Assembly (NCBI RefSeq): GCF_000223985.1
Contig: NZ_AFWV01000008.1
Coordinates: 1-64,000, forward strand
DNA: 64,000 nucleotides
Direction: 5' to 3'
DNA from: Thiocapsa marina 5811
GTDB lineage: Bacteria > Pseudomonadota > Gammaproteobacteria > Chromatiales > Chromatiaceae
The translations under genes were made by a program, and so were the position numbers. Below are positions 42,051 through 52,046 of this stretch, one piece after another. Numbering within the stretch: position 1 is the first letter of the stretch; every line of letters begins with the position of its first letter. The notes under the pieces were generated by a model. The model saw only the letters and a program-made list of their open reading frames with translations. It was not told the origin of the DNA and did not search any database.

Positions 42051-42251
42051 ATGAAAGAAGGAATCCATCCCAACTACGCCGACGTCAAGGTGGTCTGCAG
42101 CTGCGGTAACGAGTTTACGACCCGCTCAACCTTGGGCAAGGAAATGCACGTCGAGGTTTGCTCCGCTTGCCATCCCTTCTACACCGGCAAGCAAAAGGTC
42201 CTCGACACGGCCGGACGCGTCGACAAGTTCAGGCGCAAATACGCGCGCTGA
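42051..42251 (+). CDS. rpmE: 50S ribosomal protein L31, zinc type
   Basis: This 66-residue protein has the zinc-ligand cysteines of the C+ form: CSCGNEF (C16, C18) and [14 protein letters not shown] (C37, C40). It begins [16 protein letters not shown] and ends KFRRKYAR, as in other L31 proteins of the bacterial large subunit. The ATG follows a weak purine tract. It is monocistronic, with 360 non-coding bases before mdh. Confidence 0.96.
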   Translation: MKEGIHPNYADVKVVCSCGNEFTTRSTLGKEMHVEVCSACHPFYTGKQKVLDTAGRVDKFRRKYAR

Positions 42252-42612
42252 TGCCTATGCCCCGGGCGCTGTCCCGCCCGGCGCACGCCGGCTCGCCGAC
42301 CGAGTCGGTTCCTCCTGCCGAACGTCTCCTGCCAAACGCGGTGCCCCGCGCATCGGCGCTCCTCGACCGTCTCTCCCGAGTCCGATCGCGATCAGCCGCG
42401 GACCGAGCGGTTATCCGCCTCCATTCAATCCGCGCCGGACAAGCGGTGGGCTGACTGCCTCGATCAAGCGCGCGCGTGCTGCGGGCCACGCACGCTGGCG
42501 CGGGTGTAAGATAGGCCGCGGGGCGAAGTCCGTCTGATGCCCCGGAGGCCACGGCGACGAGGCTGGTCCGCGCGACCGTGGTCAACAGACCACTGATCGG
42601 AGAAACAGTCAC
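42252..42612. other. intergenic region, no gene
   Basis: About 360 bases between rpmE and mdh. It is GC-rich with several open frames but none has a ribosome-binding site or domain. A GGAG lies before the mdh GTG. No terminator with a T-run was seen behind rpmE. Confidence 0.4.
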
Positions 42613-43551
42613 GTGAACAAGATCACCATCATCGGCGCCGGCCGAGTCGGCGAGACGACGGCGCAGATCCTGGCCGAGGAAGAGCTTTGTCGCGAGATCG
42701 CTCTCATGGATGTTCGCGAGGGGGTCCCCGAGGGAATCGCGCTGGACATCCTGCAAATGGCGCCCTTCTTCGAGTTCGATTGCGCGATCAGCGGCAGCAA
42801 CGATCCGCAGATCCTCAGGGATTCAAATCTGGTCATCGTGACCGCGGGTCTGCCGCGTAAACCCGGCATGTCTCGTTCGGATGTTCTCGAAGCGAATGTC
42901 CGCATCATCGATGGCGTGACCGATCAGATCATGCAGTATGCGCCTGATGCCATGGTACTGATCGTCTCCAATCCGGTCGATACGCTGACCTATCGGGTCG
43001 CACAACGCACCGGTTGGGATCGCAGTCGGATCTTCGGACAAGCCGGTGTCCTCGACGCCTCGCGCATGGCGAGCTTCATCGCTCAGGAGACCGGTTTCTC
43101 GGCGCTCGACATCACGACCATGGTGCTCGGCGGGCATGGCGACACAATGGTGCCGGTGCCGCGTTTCTGCACCATCAACGGGATCCCGATCTCGCACTTT
43201 ATCTCCGCGGAGCGTATCGAGGCCATCATGGAGCGCACGCGCCAAGGTGGTGCCGAGATCCTCGCCCTGCGCAAGAACTCGAGCGCCTACGATGCGCCCG
43301 GCGCCGCGGTTGCGGCGATGGTCGACGCCATCGTCAACAACCGCAGGCGACTGCTCTCCTGTGTCGCGCTACTCGAGGGCGAATACGGCGAAAGCGACAT
43401 CGCCATGGGCGTCCCCTGCGTCCTCGGCGAGCGAGGCATGGAGTCGATCGTGGAGCTCGATCTGAATCCTCGCGAGCGCGCCGATTTCGACCGATCGACA
43501 AGCGCGGTTCGAGCCGACATCGAGCGACTGCGCAGCCTGTCGCTGCCTTGA
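42613..43551 (+). CDS. mdh: malate dehydrogenase, LDH-like type
   Basis: This 312-residue NAD-dependent enzyme interconverts malate and oxaloacetate. The NAD-binding loop is ITIIGAGRVGETTAQIL, the substrate loop TAGLPRKPGMSR provides two arginines, then VSNPVDTLTYRV, and the catalytic histidine is in LGGHGDTMVPV. Its length and motifs place it with the lactate-dehydrogenase-like malate dehydrogenases of phototrophs and archaea rather than the E. coli type. The GTG start follows GGAGAAACAGTCAC. Citrate synthase follows after about 220 bases on the same strand. Confidence 0.93.
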   Translation: MNKITIIGAGRVGETTAQILAEEELCREIALMDVREGVPEGIALDILQMAPFFEFDCAISGSNDPQILRDSNLVIVTAGLPRKPGMSRSDVLEANVRIIDGVTDQIMQYAPDAMVLIVSNPVDTLTYRVAQRTGWDRSRIFGQAGVLDASRMASFIAQETGFSALDITTMVLGGHGDTMVPVPRFCTINGIPISHFISAERIEAIMERTRQGGAEILALRKNSSAYDAPGAAVAAMVDAIVNNRRRLLSCVALLEGEYGESDIAMGVPCVLGERGMESIVELDLNPRERADFDRSTSAVRADIERLRSLSLP

Positions 43552-43771
43552 GGTTGGGCTGATAATTGCTTGATTCCGTCACGCCCGAGGGCGCCGGGCC
43601 GAGCCGATGTCTCTTCTTGCAAAAAGGCAGCGCGCATCGCCGACCGCGGACAACGTCACGACCGACCCCGGCATATCGGCCTTGCTCGAGGTCACGCCGC
43701 GGTCGAGACTCGAGACCACTACACCAACGCCGGCGGGGCGCGATGTCCCGAAGACGGCCAGGAGCGAGCTT

Positions 43772-45067
43772 ATGGCGAACCAAACGATCACCATCACCAA
43801 CAACGTCACGGGCGAGAGCATCGACTTCCCGTTACGCTCCGGCAGTGTCGGCCCGTCGGCCGCGGACATCTCATCCCTCTATAAAGAGTCCGGAATCTTT
43901 ACCTATGACCCCGGTTTCATGTCGACGGCCAGTTGCCACAGTGCCATCACCTATATCGACGGCGAGGACGGGATCCTTCTCTATCGGGGGTATCCGATCG
44001 AGCAACTCGCAACCAAGGCGAGTTTTCTAGAGGTTGCCTATCTGCTTCTCTACGGGGAGCTACCCGTCGAAACAGAGCTCGTCGGGTTCGAGAAGCTGAT
44101 CACCCGCCACACCATGCTCAATGAAAACCTGAAGGATTTTCTCAACGGTTTTCATTACGACGCGCATCCCATGGCGATCCTGATCGGGGTCGTCGGATCA
44201 CTTTCCGCCTTCTATCACGACTCGCTCAGCGTCAACGACGCACGCCACCGCGAGATCTCCGCGCATCGTCTCATCGCAAAGCTCCCGACTATCGCTGCAG
44301 CGGCTTACAAGCACAGCATCGGCGAGCCGATCATGTATCCACGCAACGATCTGAGGTATTGCGCGAACTTTCTGCACATGATGTTCGCCACACCCTGCGA
44401 GGTCTACAAGCCGACATTGATCGCCGAGAAGGCGATGAATCTGCTGTTCATTCTCCACGCCGACCACGAGCAAAACGCCAGCACCTCCACGGTGCGCCTC
44501 GCCGGCAGCTCGGGCGCGAATCCATTTGCCTGTGTCGCGGCGGGTATCGCCTCGCTCTGGGGTCCCGCGCATGGAGGAGCGAACGAAGCGGTCCTGGACA
44601 TGCTCCATGAGATCGGGGATGTCAAGAACGTCCAACGTTACATGGAAAAGGCCAAGGACAAGGACGACCCGTTTCGCCTGATGGGTTTCGGACACCGGGT
44701 CTACAAGAACTACGATCCACGCGCGAAGATCATTCGCGAGGTGTGTCACCAAGTGCTCGAAGAGCTCGCCGACACCAACAATCCCTTATTCGAATTGGCC
44801 ATGAAGCTCGAGGAGATCGCGCTCAGCGACGACTATTTCGTAGAACGGAAGCTCTATCCGAATGTCGACTTCTATTCCGGGATCATCTACCAGGCGCTCG
44901 GTATACCGCGCAACATGTTTACCGTCATGTTCGCGGTCGCGCGCACGGTCGGCTGGGTGTCGCATTGGATGGAAATGATGTCCGACCCCAACAATCGTAT
45001 CGGACGTCCCCGCCAGATCTACCATGGCCCTACACAGAGAGACTACCTACCGATTTCGAAGCGATAG
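43772..45067 (+). CDS. gltA: citrate synthase, type II
   Basis: This 431-residue enzyme condenses acetyl-CoA and oxaloacetate. The catalytic residues lie in [14 protein letters not shown] (first histidine), [14 protein letters not shown] (second histidine) and NVDFYSG (aspartate). The N-terminal 40 residues form the small beta domain typical of the hexameric, NADH-inhibited Gram-negative type. The start at 43772 has AGGAGCG eight bases upstream; the open frame extends to 43607 but that part is unlike the family. With mdh it forms an oxaloacetate-to-citrate pair. Confidence 0.96.
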   Translation: MANQTITITNNVTGESIDFPLRSGSVGPSAADISSLYKESGIFTYDPGFMSTASCHSAITYIDGEDGILLYRGYPIEQLATKASFLEVAYLLLYGELPVETELVGFEKLITRHTMLNENLKDFLNGFHYDAHPMAILIGVVGSLSAFYHDSLSVNDARHREISAHRLIAKLPTIAAAAYKHSIGEPIMYPRNDLRYCANFLHMMFATPCEVYKPTLIAEKAMNLLFILHADHEQNASTSTVRLAGSSGANPFACVAAGIASLWGPAHGGANEAVLDMLHEIGDVKNVQRYMEKAKDKDDPFRLMGFGHRVYKNYDPRAKIIREVCHQVLEELADTNNPLFELAMKLEEIALSDDYFVERKLYPNVDFYSGIIYQALGIPRNMFTVMFAVARTVGWVSHWMEMMSDPNNRIGRPRQIYHGPTQRDYLPISKR

Positions 45068-45094
45068 AGGGACGACGATTCAACCGATCCTCAT

Positions 45095-45703
45095 TCAGCC
45101 GCCGAACGCGACCAGCCGGGCCACTTCTTCACGATCGGCTCCTCGCTGGACACGCTCGGTGACTGGATCCAGAGGTGGATTGCGCAAGGCCCGTCGCGGC
45201 AGCACGATCAGCTCGACATGAATGTCTCCGGCCACGAATCGAAAGGCCGGATGAGCGCAACGCAGTCCGTCCGGATAGCGCAGCGTGCGCTCGGCCCCGC
45301 GCCACGGGATACGCAGGTCGAGCAACGTGAAGATGACGTCTTCGGCGCGATCGGCAAACAATAGAAGCTCGATCCCCGATCCGGAGCCGAGCGCACCGCT
45401 GAGAGCGCCGCCGATGAGTCGCGGCGCGAACGCGTCGAGCTGTTCCATCGCCTGGAGGGCAGCCACCCGGAGGTCTCGCAGCTCATCTTCGTCGGCCCCG
45501 CCCATGAAGAGCCGACGCTGAGCGAGAACCGCGTCCTGCACCGCCTCGTTGGTCGGCCAATGACGCCGGTCCTGAACGCCGATGCGTTCGGCGGCTTTTC
45601 GCCTGGCCCGGTCGAAATCATCCAGACCTTGTTCGAGGACGATGCGAGCGGCCTCGTAGGCAAGTCGCTCACGCTGGGCGTCGATCCGTTCTCTCGTCGG
45701 CAT
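45095..45703 (-). CDS. conserved hypothetical, possible nucleotidyltransferase-like fold
   Basis: This 202-residue protein is transcribed opposite to its neighbours. The middle portion, RLIGGALSGALGSG followed by IELLLFADRAEDVIF, resembles the hG(S/G)...D-h-(D/E)-h pattern of minimal nucleotidyltransferases, although the first acidic residue is replaced by Glu. The N-terminal half is helical and charged. GAGGGG six bases upstream of the ATG at 45703 marks the start. Its function is unknown. It lies between gltA and pilM without evident links to either. Confidence 0.6.
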   Translation of the reverse strand: MPTRERIDAQRERLAYEAARIVLEQGLDDFDRARRKAAERIGVQDRRHWPTNEAVQDAVLAQRRLFMGGADEDELRDLRVAALQAMEQLDAFAPRLIGGALSGALGSGSGIELLLFADRAEDVIFTLLDLRIPWRGAERTLRYPDGLRCAHPAFRFVAGDIHVELIVLPRRALRNPPLDPVTERVQRGADREEVARLVAFGG

Positions 45704-45902
45704 GGCGTACCCCTCGTTCAGTTGCGCCCGGCATCGGTGCATCATTCATCTGCTCAAACCCCGCGCATCGGCGTTGAGCGTGTCTATAATGGGGCGAGCC
45801 GAGGTTCGGCCCCGGCGCGGTGCTCGGTCGCCCCGCCAAAGCACCCCGGCCGCTCGGGGACTGGCGCGGCGAGCCGAAACAGAACGGAAATCACCCTACG
45901 AC

Positions 45903-46988
45903 ATGGCGATGTTCGGCCTCAGCAGCAAAATAAAACCCCTCATCGGGATCGACATCAGCTCGACGGCGATCAAGCTCATCGAGCTGTCGCAATTGCCCGT
46001 AGAGACGGCGGCGGCGTATCGCGTCGAGTGTTTTGCTATCGAGCCTCTTCCGCCGGGCGCGCTGGTCGAGAAGAAGATCGCCGATGTGGATCGTGTCGCA
46101 GCCACGATCCGCAAAGCCGTCGCCAGCACCGGAACGCGAGCAAAACGGGCCGCGGTTGCCGTTGCCGGCTCCGCCGTGATCACCAAGGTGATCGCCATGG
46201 CCGGAACCCTCGGCGATGCCGAGATGGAGAATCAGATCCAGCTCGAAGCGGATCAATACATTCCTTATCCGCTGGAAGAGGTCAATCTCGACTTCCAGGT
46301 CGTTGGACCGACGAAGGGTAACCCATCGATGGTGGACGTGCTGTTGGTGGCCTCGCGTCAAGAGAACGTAGAAGACCGAGTAGGTGCGCTGGAGGCGGCC
46401 GGGTTGACCCCGGCAGTCGTCGATGTCGAGGCCTATGCGATGGAGAACGGCTGCTCGCTGATCCTCGCCGAGGACGCACAGACGGGTACCGAGACCGCTC
46501 GAACCTTGGCCGTGGCCGACGTCGGTGCCGCGACGACCACCTTGCATGTCATGCACGAAGGGCAGATCGTGTACACCCGCGAGCAGAACTTCGGAGGCCA
46601 ACAACTGCTCGACGAGGTCCAGCGCCGCTACAGTCTGTCGCGCGAGGTGGCTCTCGGCAAGATCCTCGACGGCGATGTCGCGGATGGATACGAGACCGAC
46701 GTGCTCGGACCCTTCAAGGAGGCGTTGGCGCAACAGATCGGGCGGGCGCTGCAATTCTTCTATTCCGGGACCAGCTTCAACCGCGTCGATCGCCTCTTGC
46801 TTGCCGGACGACCGGCGAGCATCCCCGGGATCGATGTGCTGATGGCCGAGCGTCTCAAACTGCCGACCGCCGTCGCCAACGCCTTTCGACACATGTCGAT
46901 CTCGCCGAGCGTCAACACCCGGGAGTTGATGCGGGAGGCGCCCGGGATGATGGTCGCGGTCGGACTGGCCTTGCGAGGGTTCGACTAG
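45903..46988 (+). CDS. pilM: type IV pilus inner-membrane platform protein PilM
   Basis: This 361-residue actin-like ATPase is the cytoplasmic ring protein of the type IV pilus alignment complex. It has the actin/FtsA fold: PLIGIDISSTAIKLIEL (phosphate 1), VAVAGSAVITKVI, LAVADVGAATTTLHVM (phosphate 2) and LLLAGRPASIPGI (adenosine). It binds the N-terminal peptide of PilN, whose ATG directly follows its TAG. It is the first gene of pilMNOPQ. An AT-rich TATAAT at 45785-45790 may be part of the promoter, though no good -35 box is in register. Confidence 0.96.
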   Translation: MAMFGLSSKIKPLIGIDISSTAIKLIELSQLPVETAAAYRVECFAIEPLPPGALVEKKIADVDRVAATIRKAVASTGTRAKRAAVAVAGSAVITKVIAMAGTLGDAEMENQIQLEADQYIPYPLEEVNLDFQVVGPTKGNPSMVDVLLVASRQENVEDRVGALEAAGLTPAVVDVEAYAMENGCSLILAEDAQTGTETARTLAVADVGAATTTLHVMHEGQIVYTREQNFGGQQLLDEVQRRYSLSREVALGKILDGDVADGYETDVLGPFKEALAQQIGRALQFFYSGTSFNRVDRLLLAGRPASIPGIDVLMAERLKLPTAVANAFRHMSISPSVNTRELMREAPGMMVAVGLALRGFD

Positions 46989-47606
46989 ATGACTCGCATC
47001 AATCTTCTGCCCTGGCGAGAAGAGGCCCGGCAACGGCGACGCAAGGAGTTTGCCACTGCGGGAGGTCTTGCACTGGTCTTCACCCTGCTTCTGGCGGTGT
47101 TGGTTCACCTGCAGATCGAAGGCAGGATCGGTGATCAGCTGGCCCGAAACCAGCTCCTGGAGGGCGAGATTGCTCAACTGGATCGTAAGATCAAGGAAAT
47201 CCAGGATCTCGAGAAGATCAAGGCTGATCTGCTGTCGCGCATGGAGATCATCCAACAGCTTCAGGAGAGCCGCCCGGAGATCGTGCGCCTGTTCGAGGAA
47301 TTGGTGGTCGCGATTCCCGAAGGGGTCTATCTCACCAAGCTCGAGCAGACCGGTCGAAATGTGGTCGTCGAAGGACGCGCGCAGTCGAATGCACGGGTAT
47401 CGGCCTTTATGCGAAGTATCGAGGCATCGGAGTGGATCGGCGGCCCTCGCCTGCTCTTGATCGAGGACAAGACCGGGACCGGCCTGAGCCAGTTCCGCTT
47501 GGCGTTCAATCAAGTCAGCCCCTCGGCAAATGCCGCATCGACGCAGACGGATGTCCCTCGGGGCACTCGGTCAGAGACCCGGCTGGTCGCCGACAGTCGC
47601 CGATGA
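46989..47606 (+). CDS. pilN: type IV pilus assembly protein PilN
   Basis: This 205-residue protein begins MTRINLLPWREEARQRRRKE, the INLLPWR peptide that docks into PilM. One transmembrane helix (about 22-44, GGLALVFTLLLAVLVHL) and a coiled coil (about 50-100) precede a ferredoxin-like periplasmic domain. It forms a heterodimer with PilO in the inner-membrane alignment complex. The ATG abuts the pilM stop with no gap. The C-terminal 30 residues are variable and end in a basic tail. Confidence 0.96.
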   Translation: MTRINLLPWREEARQRRRKEFATAGGLALVFTLLLAVLVHLQIEGRIGDQLARNQLLEGEIAQLDRKIKEIQDLEKIKADLLSRMEIIQQLQESRPEIVRLFEELVVAIPEGVYLTKLEQTGRNVVVEGRAQSNARVSAFMRSIEASEWIGGPRLLLIEDKTGTGLSQFRLAFNQVSPSANAASTQTDVPRGTRSETRLVADSRR

Positions 47607-47628
47607 AGAGACGCGCGGAGACCTCGGG

Positions 47629-48234
47629 ATGGATTTGAGCGAGCTCAACCAGCTCGATCTCAACAGCGTCGGCGAATGGCCGATCGCGGTCAAGGTGATC
47701 GCGATCCTGCTCGCCTGTATCGCCTTGGGCGGTGCGGTCTTCTATTTCGATACACAGGAGCAGTTGGATCGGCTCGAGCGCGCCGAGTCGACGGAGCGGG
47801 ATTTGCGCGCGTCGTTCGAGACCAAGCAGCGCAAGGCGGCCAATCTCGATGCGTATCGCCAGCAGATCGAGGAGATGAAGGAGTCCTTCGGGGCGATGCT
47901 GCGTCAGCTGCCGAATCGAACCGAAGTCGCCTCGCTCCTGGTCGACGTCTCTCAAACCGGACTTGGCGCCGGGCTCGAGTTCGAGCTGTTTCAACCGGGA
48001 AGCGAACAGCTGAAGGACTTCTATGCCGAGCTCCCGATCCAGATTCGCGTAACCGGGAGTTATCACGACTTTGGACGCTTCGTCAGCGGGTTGGCATCCT
48101 TGCCGCGCATCGTGACCGTCCATGACACCAAGATCAACGATGCCGGCGGGACGACCGGCAGCGGGGCAGCGAAACTGTCGCTGCAGGCCACGGTGAAGAC
48201 CTATCGCTATCTCGACGAGGACGCCGAAGAGTGA
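47629..48234 (+). CDS. pilO: type IV pilus assembly protein PilO
   Basis: This 201-residue partner of PilN has a short cytoplasmic segment (MDLSELNQLDLNSVGEWP), a single membrane helix (about 23-42), a coiled coil (48-90) and a periplasmic ferredoxin-like domain with LPNRTEVASLLVDVSQTG and GSYHDFGRFVSGLASLPRI. The start at 47629 has GGAG nine bases upstream; the frame is open upstream inside pilN. The stop overlaps the GTG start of pilP by four bases (48231-48234). Confidence 0.95.
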   Translation: MDLSELNQLDLNSVGEWPIAVKVIAILLACIALGGAVFYFDTQEQLDRLERAESTERDLRASFETKQRKAANLDAYRQQIEEMKESFGAMLRQLPNRTEVASLLVDVSQTGLGAGLEFELFQPGSEQLKDFYAELPIQIRVTGSYHDFGRFVSGLASLPRIVTVHDTKINDAGGTTGSGAAKLSLQATVKTYRYLDEDAEE

Positions 48235-48761
48235 ACAGGCGACTGCGCACCGCCTGCATTCGCGGATCGATGGTCTTGGTCGCGTTGCTCCCGGGGGGGT
48301 GCGATCGCGGCGGGACGCAGGAGCTGAGGGCCTATGTCGACGAGGTCAAGGCGCGCCCGCCGAAGGCGATCGAGCCTTTGCCCGAGATCCAACCCGTGGA
48401 TGCCTTCATCTTCGATCCCGACGGGCGCCGGGATCCCTTCGTGATGGACACCCAAACCGCAGCGGCGGCCAGGACGGACGACAGTCTCGCCCCCGACCCG
48501 CTTCGACCCAAGGAGGAGCTCGAGAGCTATCCCCTGGATTCACTGCGCATGGTGGGAACGGTCCAGCAGCAAGACACGCGCTGGGCCTTGGTTCAGACGC
48601 GCGAAGGCCTGGTCTATCGCGTGCGGGTCGGAAATTATCTCGGAATGAACAACGGGCAGATCGTGGATATCACCGACGACGCTATCCGGGTGACGGAGAT
48701 CGTCTCCGAGATACCCGGCGACTGGCGCGAACGCTCGGCCACGCTCGCTCTCACCCCGTGA
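48231..48761 (+). CDS. pilP: type IV pilus lipoprotein PilP
   Basis: This 176-residue lipoprotein links the PilNO complex to the secretin. It has a signal with the lipobox LLPGGC (about residue 24), then a disordered Pro-rich stretch, then the small beta domain containing YPLDSLRMVGTVQQQDTRWALVQ and YRVRVGNYLGMNNGQI. It begins with GTG overlapping the pilO stop. PilP contacts the N0 domain of PilQ encoded next. Confidence 0.95.
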   Translation: MNRRLRTACIRGSMVLVALLPGGCDRGGTQELRAYVDEVKARPPKAIEPLPEIQPVDAFIFDPDGRRDPFVMDTQTAAAARTDDSLAPDPLRPKEELESYPLDSLRMVGTVQQQDTRWALVQTREGLVYRVRVGNYLGMNNGQIVDITDDAIRVTEIVSEIPGDWRERSATLALTP

Positions 48762-48780
48762 CAGGCAGAGGCACGCCGTG

Positions 48781-51096
48781 ATGAACAGCCCCTATCGACC
48801 GAGCCCGCGCGGACTCCGCGGCACCCTGCGATGGATGTTCCAGTACGTCGCCCTGCTCGGTATGTCCATGGGCGCGGCAGATGCTGCCGCCGTCGATCTC
48901 ACCGATGTGGAATTCGCGGCGCAGCCGGGGAATCGCGTCGAGATCCAACTCCTGTTCTCCGGGCCGGTCAATGCACCGCAGACCTTCGACACCGTGTCTC
49001 CCGCACGGATCGCGCTGGACTTCGAGGGTGTTGCAAACCGACTCGAGCGCAGATCCGTCCCGATCGGTGTCGGTCCGGTCCACAGCCTGGTCGCTGTGGA
49101 GGCGAGCGATCGCGCCCGTGTCGTGATCAATCTGAACGACTCGGTCCCCTATCGCGTGACGACCGAAGGCAATCGCGTGCGCGTGGATATCGACGCCCGG
49201 AGCGAGCCGGAAGGGGCCCCGCCCGCGCCGCCCGCACCGACTGTTGCGCGGGCCCAACCCCGGGCGCCCGCTTCGGCACCTTGGGATCGCCCCGCATCCG
49301 ACGGAGGTGGTGCCCCGGGGCCAAGTGTTCGCGACATCGATTTTCGTCGAGGCCCCGAGGGCGAAGGGCGCGTCCTGATCAGGCTTCCGAATGCGACCAC
49401 CCGCGTCACCGTGCGGGAGCAGGGAAGCCGTGTCATCGTCGACATCGTCGATGCGGCCTTGCCCCAGCGCCTGTTTCGGCGGCTCGACGTCGTGGACTTC
49501 GCAACGCCTGTCGTGGCAATCGAGTCGCGACCGAAAGGACGCAACGTCGAGGTCAACGTCCAGACCGGCAGCGATTTCGAGTACATGGCCTATCAGACCG
49601 ACGACCTCTTCACCTTGGAGCTGCGCCCTCTGACCTCGGCGGAAAAGGAGCGTCTCGCGCGCGAGAAGGTCGTCTACGACGGCGAGCGGCTTTCGCTGAA
49701 TTTTCAGGACATCGAGGTGCGTGCGGTCCTCCAGCTGCTCGCCGACTTCACCGATCTGAACCTGGTGGCCAGCGACTCGGTCGGCGGCAACATCACCTTG
49801 CGGCTGAAGAATGTCCCCTGGGATCAGGCGCTCGACATCATCCTCAAGACCAAGAATCTGACCAAGCGCCAGGAAGGCAATGTCATCATGATCGGGCCCT
49901 TCGACGAGATCGTCGGGCACGAAGAGCGTACCCTGACGGCCGACCAGCGTCTCGAGGAGTTGGCGCCGATCCGCTCGGAGTTCATCCCGGTCAAATTTGC
50001 CAAGGCGGCCGAGATCGCGGCCTTCATTCGGGGGGCATCCAGCCTACAGTCGAGTGTCAGCTCCCAATCGGGGCTCGGCGCGACCGGCCGCGATTCGCGC
50101 CAGTTCGATCGCACCGTGAGCGAATCCACCAAGGATTCCATTCTGACGCCGGGGCGCGGCAGCGTGACCTTCGACGAGCGCACCAATACCCTTTTGGTCA
50201 TGGACACCTCCGCGCGCCTAGACCAGATCCGCGAGATCGTCGCCCGGCTGGATATCCCGGTGCGCCAAGTCATGATCGAGTCCCGAGTGGTGATAGCAAA
50301 CAACGACTTCACACGCGATCTGGGCGTACGCTTCGGTCTCGCAACCTCGATGGGCGCGTTGTACAACAACGAGATGCTCATCGGCGGCGGACTGGAAGGC
50401 AACCTGACCGGGCGCGGCGACTATGACGCCGGACCCTTCGGGCTAAATACCGCCGGGGAGCCGAACAACTCGATCATCCTCAACCCGGTCGCAACCGACA
50501 CGCCTTCGCTACTCGTCAACCTCCCGGCGACGGACCCGTCGGGTGCGGTGAATTTCCTGATCGGCAAGGTCGGCTCCTACCTGCTTCAGCTTGAGCTCTC
50601 GGCGATGCAACGCGAGGGACGCGGCGAGGTGATCTCGAGTCCGCGCGTCATCACCTCCGATCAGAAGGAGGCGAGGATCGAGGTGGGCAAAAAGATCCCC
50701 TATTCGACCACATCTCAAGACGGCACGAACGTGCAGTTCGAGAACGCCACCTTGAGTCTCACCGTCACACCCGCGATTACGCCCGACGACCGGATCATCA
50801 TGGACTTGGTCGTCACCAAGGACGAGCCGGATTTCAGCCGTGTCGTCGACGGGACGCCGACCATCAACACCCGCGAGATCGAAACACGGGTCCTGGTCGA
50901 CAACGGAGAGACCGTGGTCTTGGGCGGCGTCTACGAGCGCACCAAGGTCTTCGCCAAGGAGCAGGTTCCCTGGCTCGGGGACGTCCCGGTCCTGGGACGT
51001 CTCTTCAAACAGGAGGCCCGCGAGGACAACAACTCGGAGCTCCTGATCTTCGTGACACCCAAGATCCTCAAGGGCGATCTGGTCGGAAACCAATGA
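48781..51096 (+). CDS. pilQ: type IV pilus secretin PilQ
   Basis: This 771-residue outer-membrane secretin forms the pilus pore. A signal peptide of about 35 residues is followed by two AMIN domains (about 38-110 and 180-255) that bind peptidoglycan. A secretin/TonB N0 domain (LNFQDIEVRAVLQLLADFT) and an N1 domain follow. The C-terminal secretin domain contains GRGEVISSPRVITSDQKEA and the closing VPWLGDVPVLGRLFK. The ATG at 48781 follows AGAGG with nine bases; a GTG just before it is possible. It closes the pilMNOPQ operon, and a stem-loop follows. Confidence 0.96.
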   Translation: MNSPYRPSPRGLRGTLRWMFQYVALLGMSMGAADAAAVDLTDVEFAAQPGNRVEIQLLFSGPVNAPQTFDTVSPARIALDFEGVANRLERRSVPIGVGPVHSLVAVEASDRARVVINLNDSVPYRVTTEGNRVRVDIDARSEPEGAPPAPPAPTVARAQPRAPASAPWDRPASDGGGAPGPSVRDIDFRRGPEGEGRVLIRLPNATTRVTVREQGSRVIVDIVDAALPQRLFRRLDVVDFATPVVAIESRPKGRNVEVNVQTGSDFEYMAYQTDDLFTLELRPLTSAEKERLAREKVVYDGERLSLNFQDIEVRAVLQLLADFTDLNLVASDSVGGNITLRLKNVPWDQALDIILKTKNLTKRQEGNVIMIGPFDEIVGHEERTLTADQRLEELAPIRSEFIPVKFAKAAEIAAFIRGASSLQSSVSSQSGLGATGRDSRQFDRTVSESTKDSILTPGRGSVTFDERTNTLLVMDTSARLDQIREIVARLDIPVRQVMIESRVVIANNDFTRDLGVRFGLATSMGALYNNEMLIGGGLEGNLTGRGDYDAGPFGLNTAGEPNNSIILNPVATDTPSLLVNLPATDPSGAVNFLIGKVGSYLLQLELSAMQREGRGEVISSPRVITSDQKEARIEVGKKIPYSTTSQDGTNVQFENATLSLTVTPAITPDDRIIMDLVVTKDEPDFSRVVDGTPTINTREIETRVLVDNGETVVLGGVYERTKVFAKEQVPWLGDVPVLGRLFKQEAREDNNSELLIFVTPKILKGDLVGNQ

Positions 51097-51427
51097 AGCA
51101 GCTCAGAGATTCCGAGACCGCCCGTTGTCGTAATCGGCCATCGCTACGACCACGATTGCGACAACAACTATGCAGGGTCCCGACACAGCACGGTCTCGAC
51201 CCATCTGCCGTGCTTCACGAGCGGCGCCCGACCCCTCGGGCGGCAGCGTCGCACCGCAGCGGGTACGCGATGAAACTCAGAGGGTTGTGCTTGGCCTCCC
51301 CTCGGCTCGATCGGGCCGTGATCGAGCGCTCCGGTGCTTGCTCTGCCCTTGAGTCATCTTTCTTACCGCGCGTGTGTCGGGCGCCGTCGCCCTTGCCCGC
51401 GCGCCGAAAATCTGGCATACCTTCCCT
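51097..51427. other. intergenic region with a stem-loop (51124-51165)
   Basis: Behind pilQ, a 13-base arm GTTGTCGTAATCG pairs with CGATTGCGACAAC (one G-T pair) around a loop of about 16 bases. It has no T-run. The remaining bases up to aroK hold no convincing gene. Confidence 0.5.
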
Positions 51428-51952
51428 ATGATGCGCGCACAGAACATTTTTATCGTCGGGCCGATGGGTGCCGGCAAGAGTACCGTCGGACGGCAGCTTG
51501 CCGAGACGCTGTCCTATACCTTCAAAGACAGCGACCAGGAGATCCAACGCCGCACCGGCGTCGACATCCCGACCATCTTCGAGTTCGAGGGCGAAAGCGG
51601 CTTTCGTGCCCGTGAGCGCCAGGTCATCGAGGAACTGGTGGGCGAGGAGCGGATCGTGCTCGCGACCGGCGGCGGGGTCATCTTGTCGGCTGAGAATCGG
51701 CAAGACTTGGCGGCGCGCGGCGTCGTGATCTACCTGCATTGCAGCCCGGAGCAGCAGTACGCCCGCACCGCCCGCGACCGGAATCGCCCCTTGTTGGACA
51801 CCGAGGATCCGCTCGCGAAACTGCGCGAGCTGATGGAGGAGCGTGAGCCGCTCTATCGACAGGTTGCCGACATGGTCGTATCGACCGAAAAACGCGGAAC
51901 CAGCTCCGTCGTGAAGGAGATCTCTCGGCGCCTGGAGTCCGAAGAGATCTGA
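51428..51952 (+). CDS. aroK: shikimate kinase
   Basis: This 174-residue P-loop kinase phosphorylates shikimate in aromatic amino acid synthesis. Walker A is VGPMGAGKSTVGRQLA; the shikimate-binding DSDQEIQRRTG and RERQVIEELV motifs and the Walker-B-like LATGGGVILS follow, and the lid arginines are in TARDRNRPLL. There are tandem ATG codons at 51428 and 51431; either gives a normal N-terminus. It lies between pilQ and aroB as in many Gammaproteobacteria. Confidence 0.96.
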   Translation: MMRAQNIFIVGPMGAGKSTVGRQLAETLSYTFKDSDQEIQRRTGVDIPTIFEFEGESGFRARERQVIEELVGEERIVLATGGGVILSAENRQDLAARGVVIYLHCSPEQQYARTARDRNRPLLDTEDPLAKLRELMEEREPLYRQVADMVVSTEKRGTSSVVKEISRRLESEEI

Positions 51953-52046
51953 ACGGCGCCCCGAGGCCATGGCGGCGGACAGGGTTCAGGATGACCCTTG
52001 CGGTCGCCCCCGAGGCACCCCTGATTCATTTGCGCCCCGAAGACCC

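Noticed and set aside
45891-47513. Minus-strand open frame over pilM and pilN
   Set aside because: Both plus-strand genes are certain by motif and operon context.
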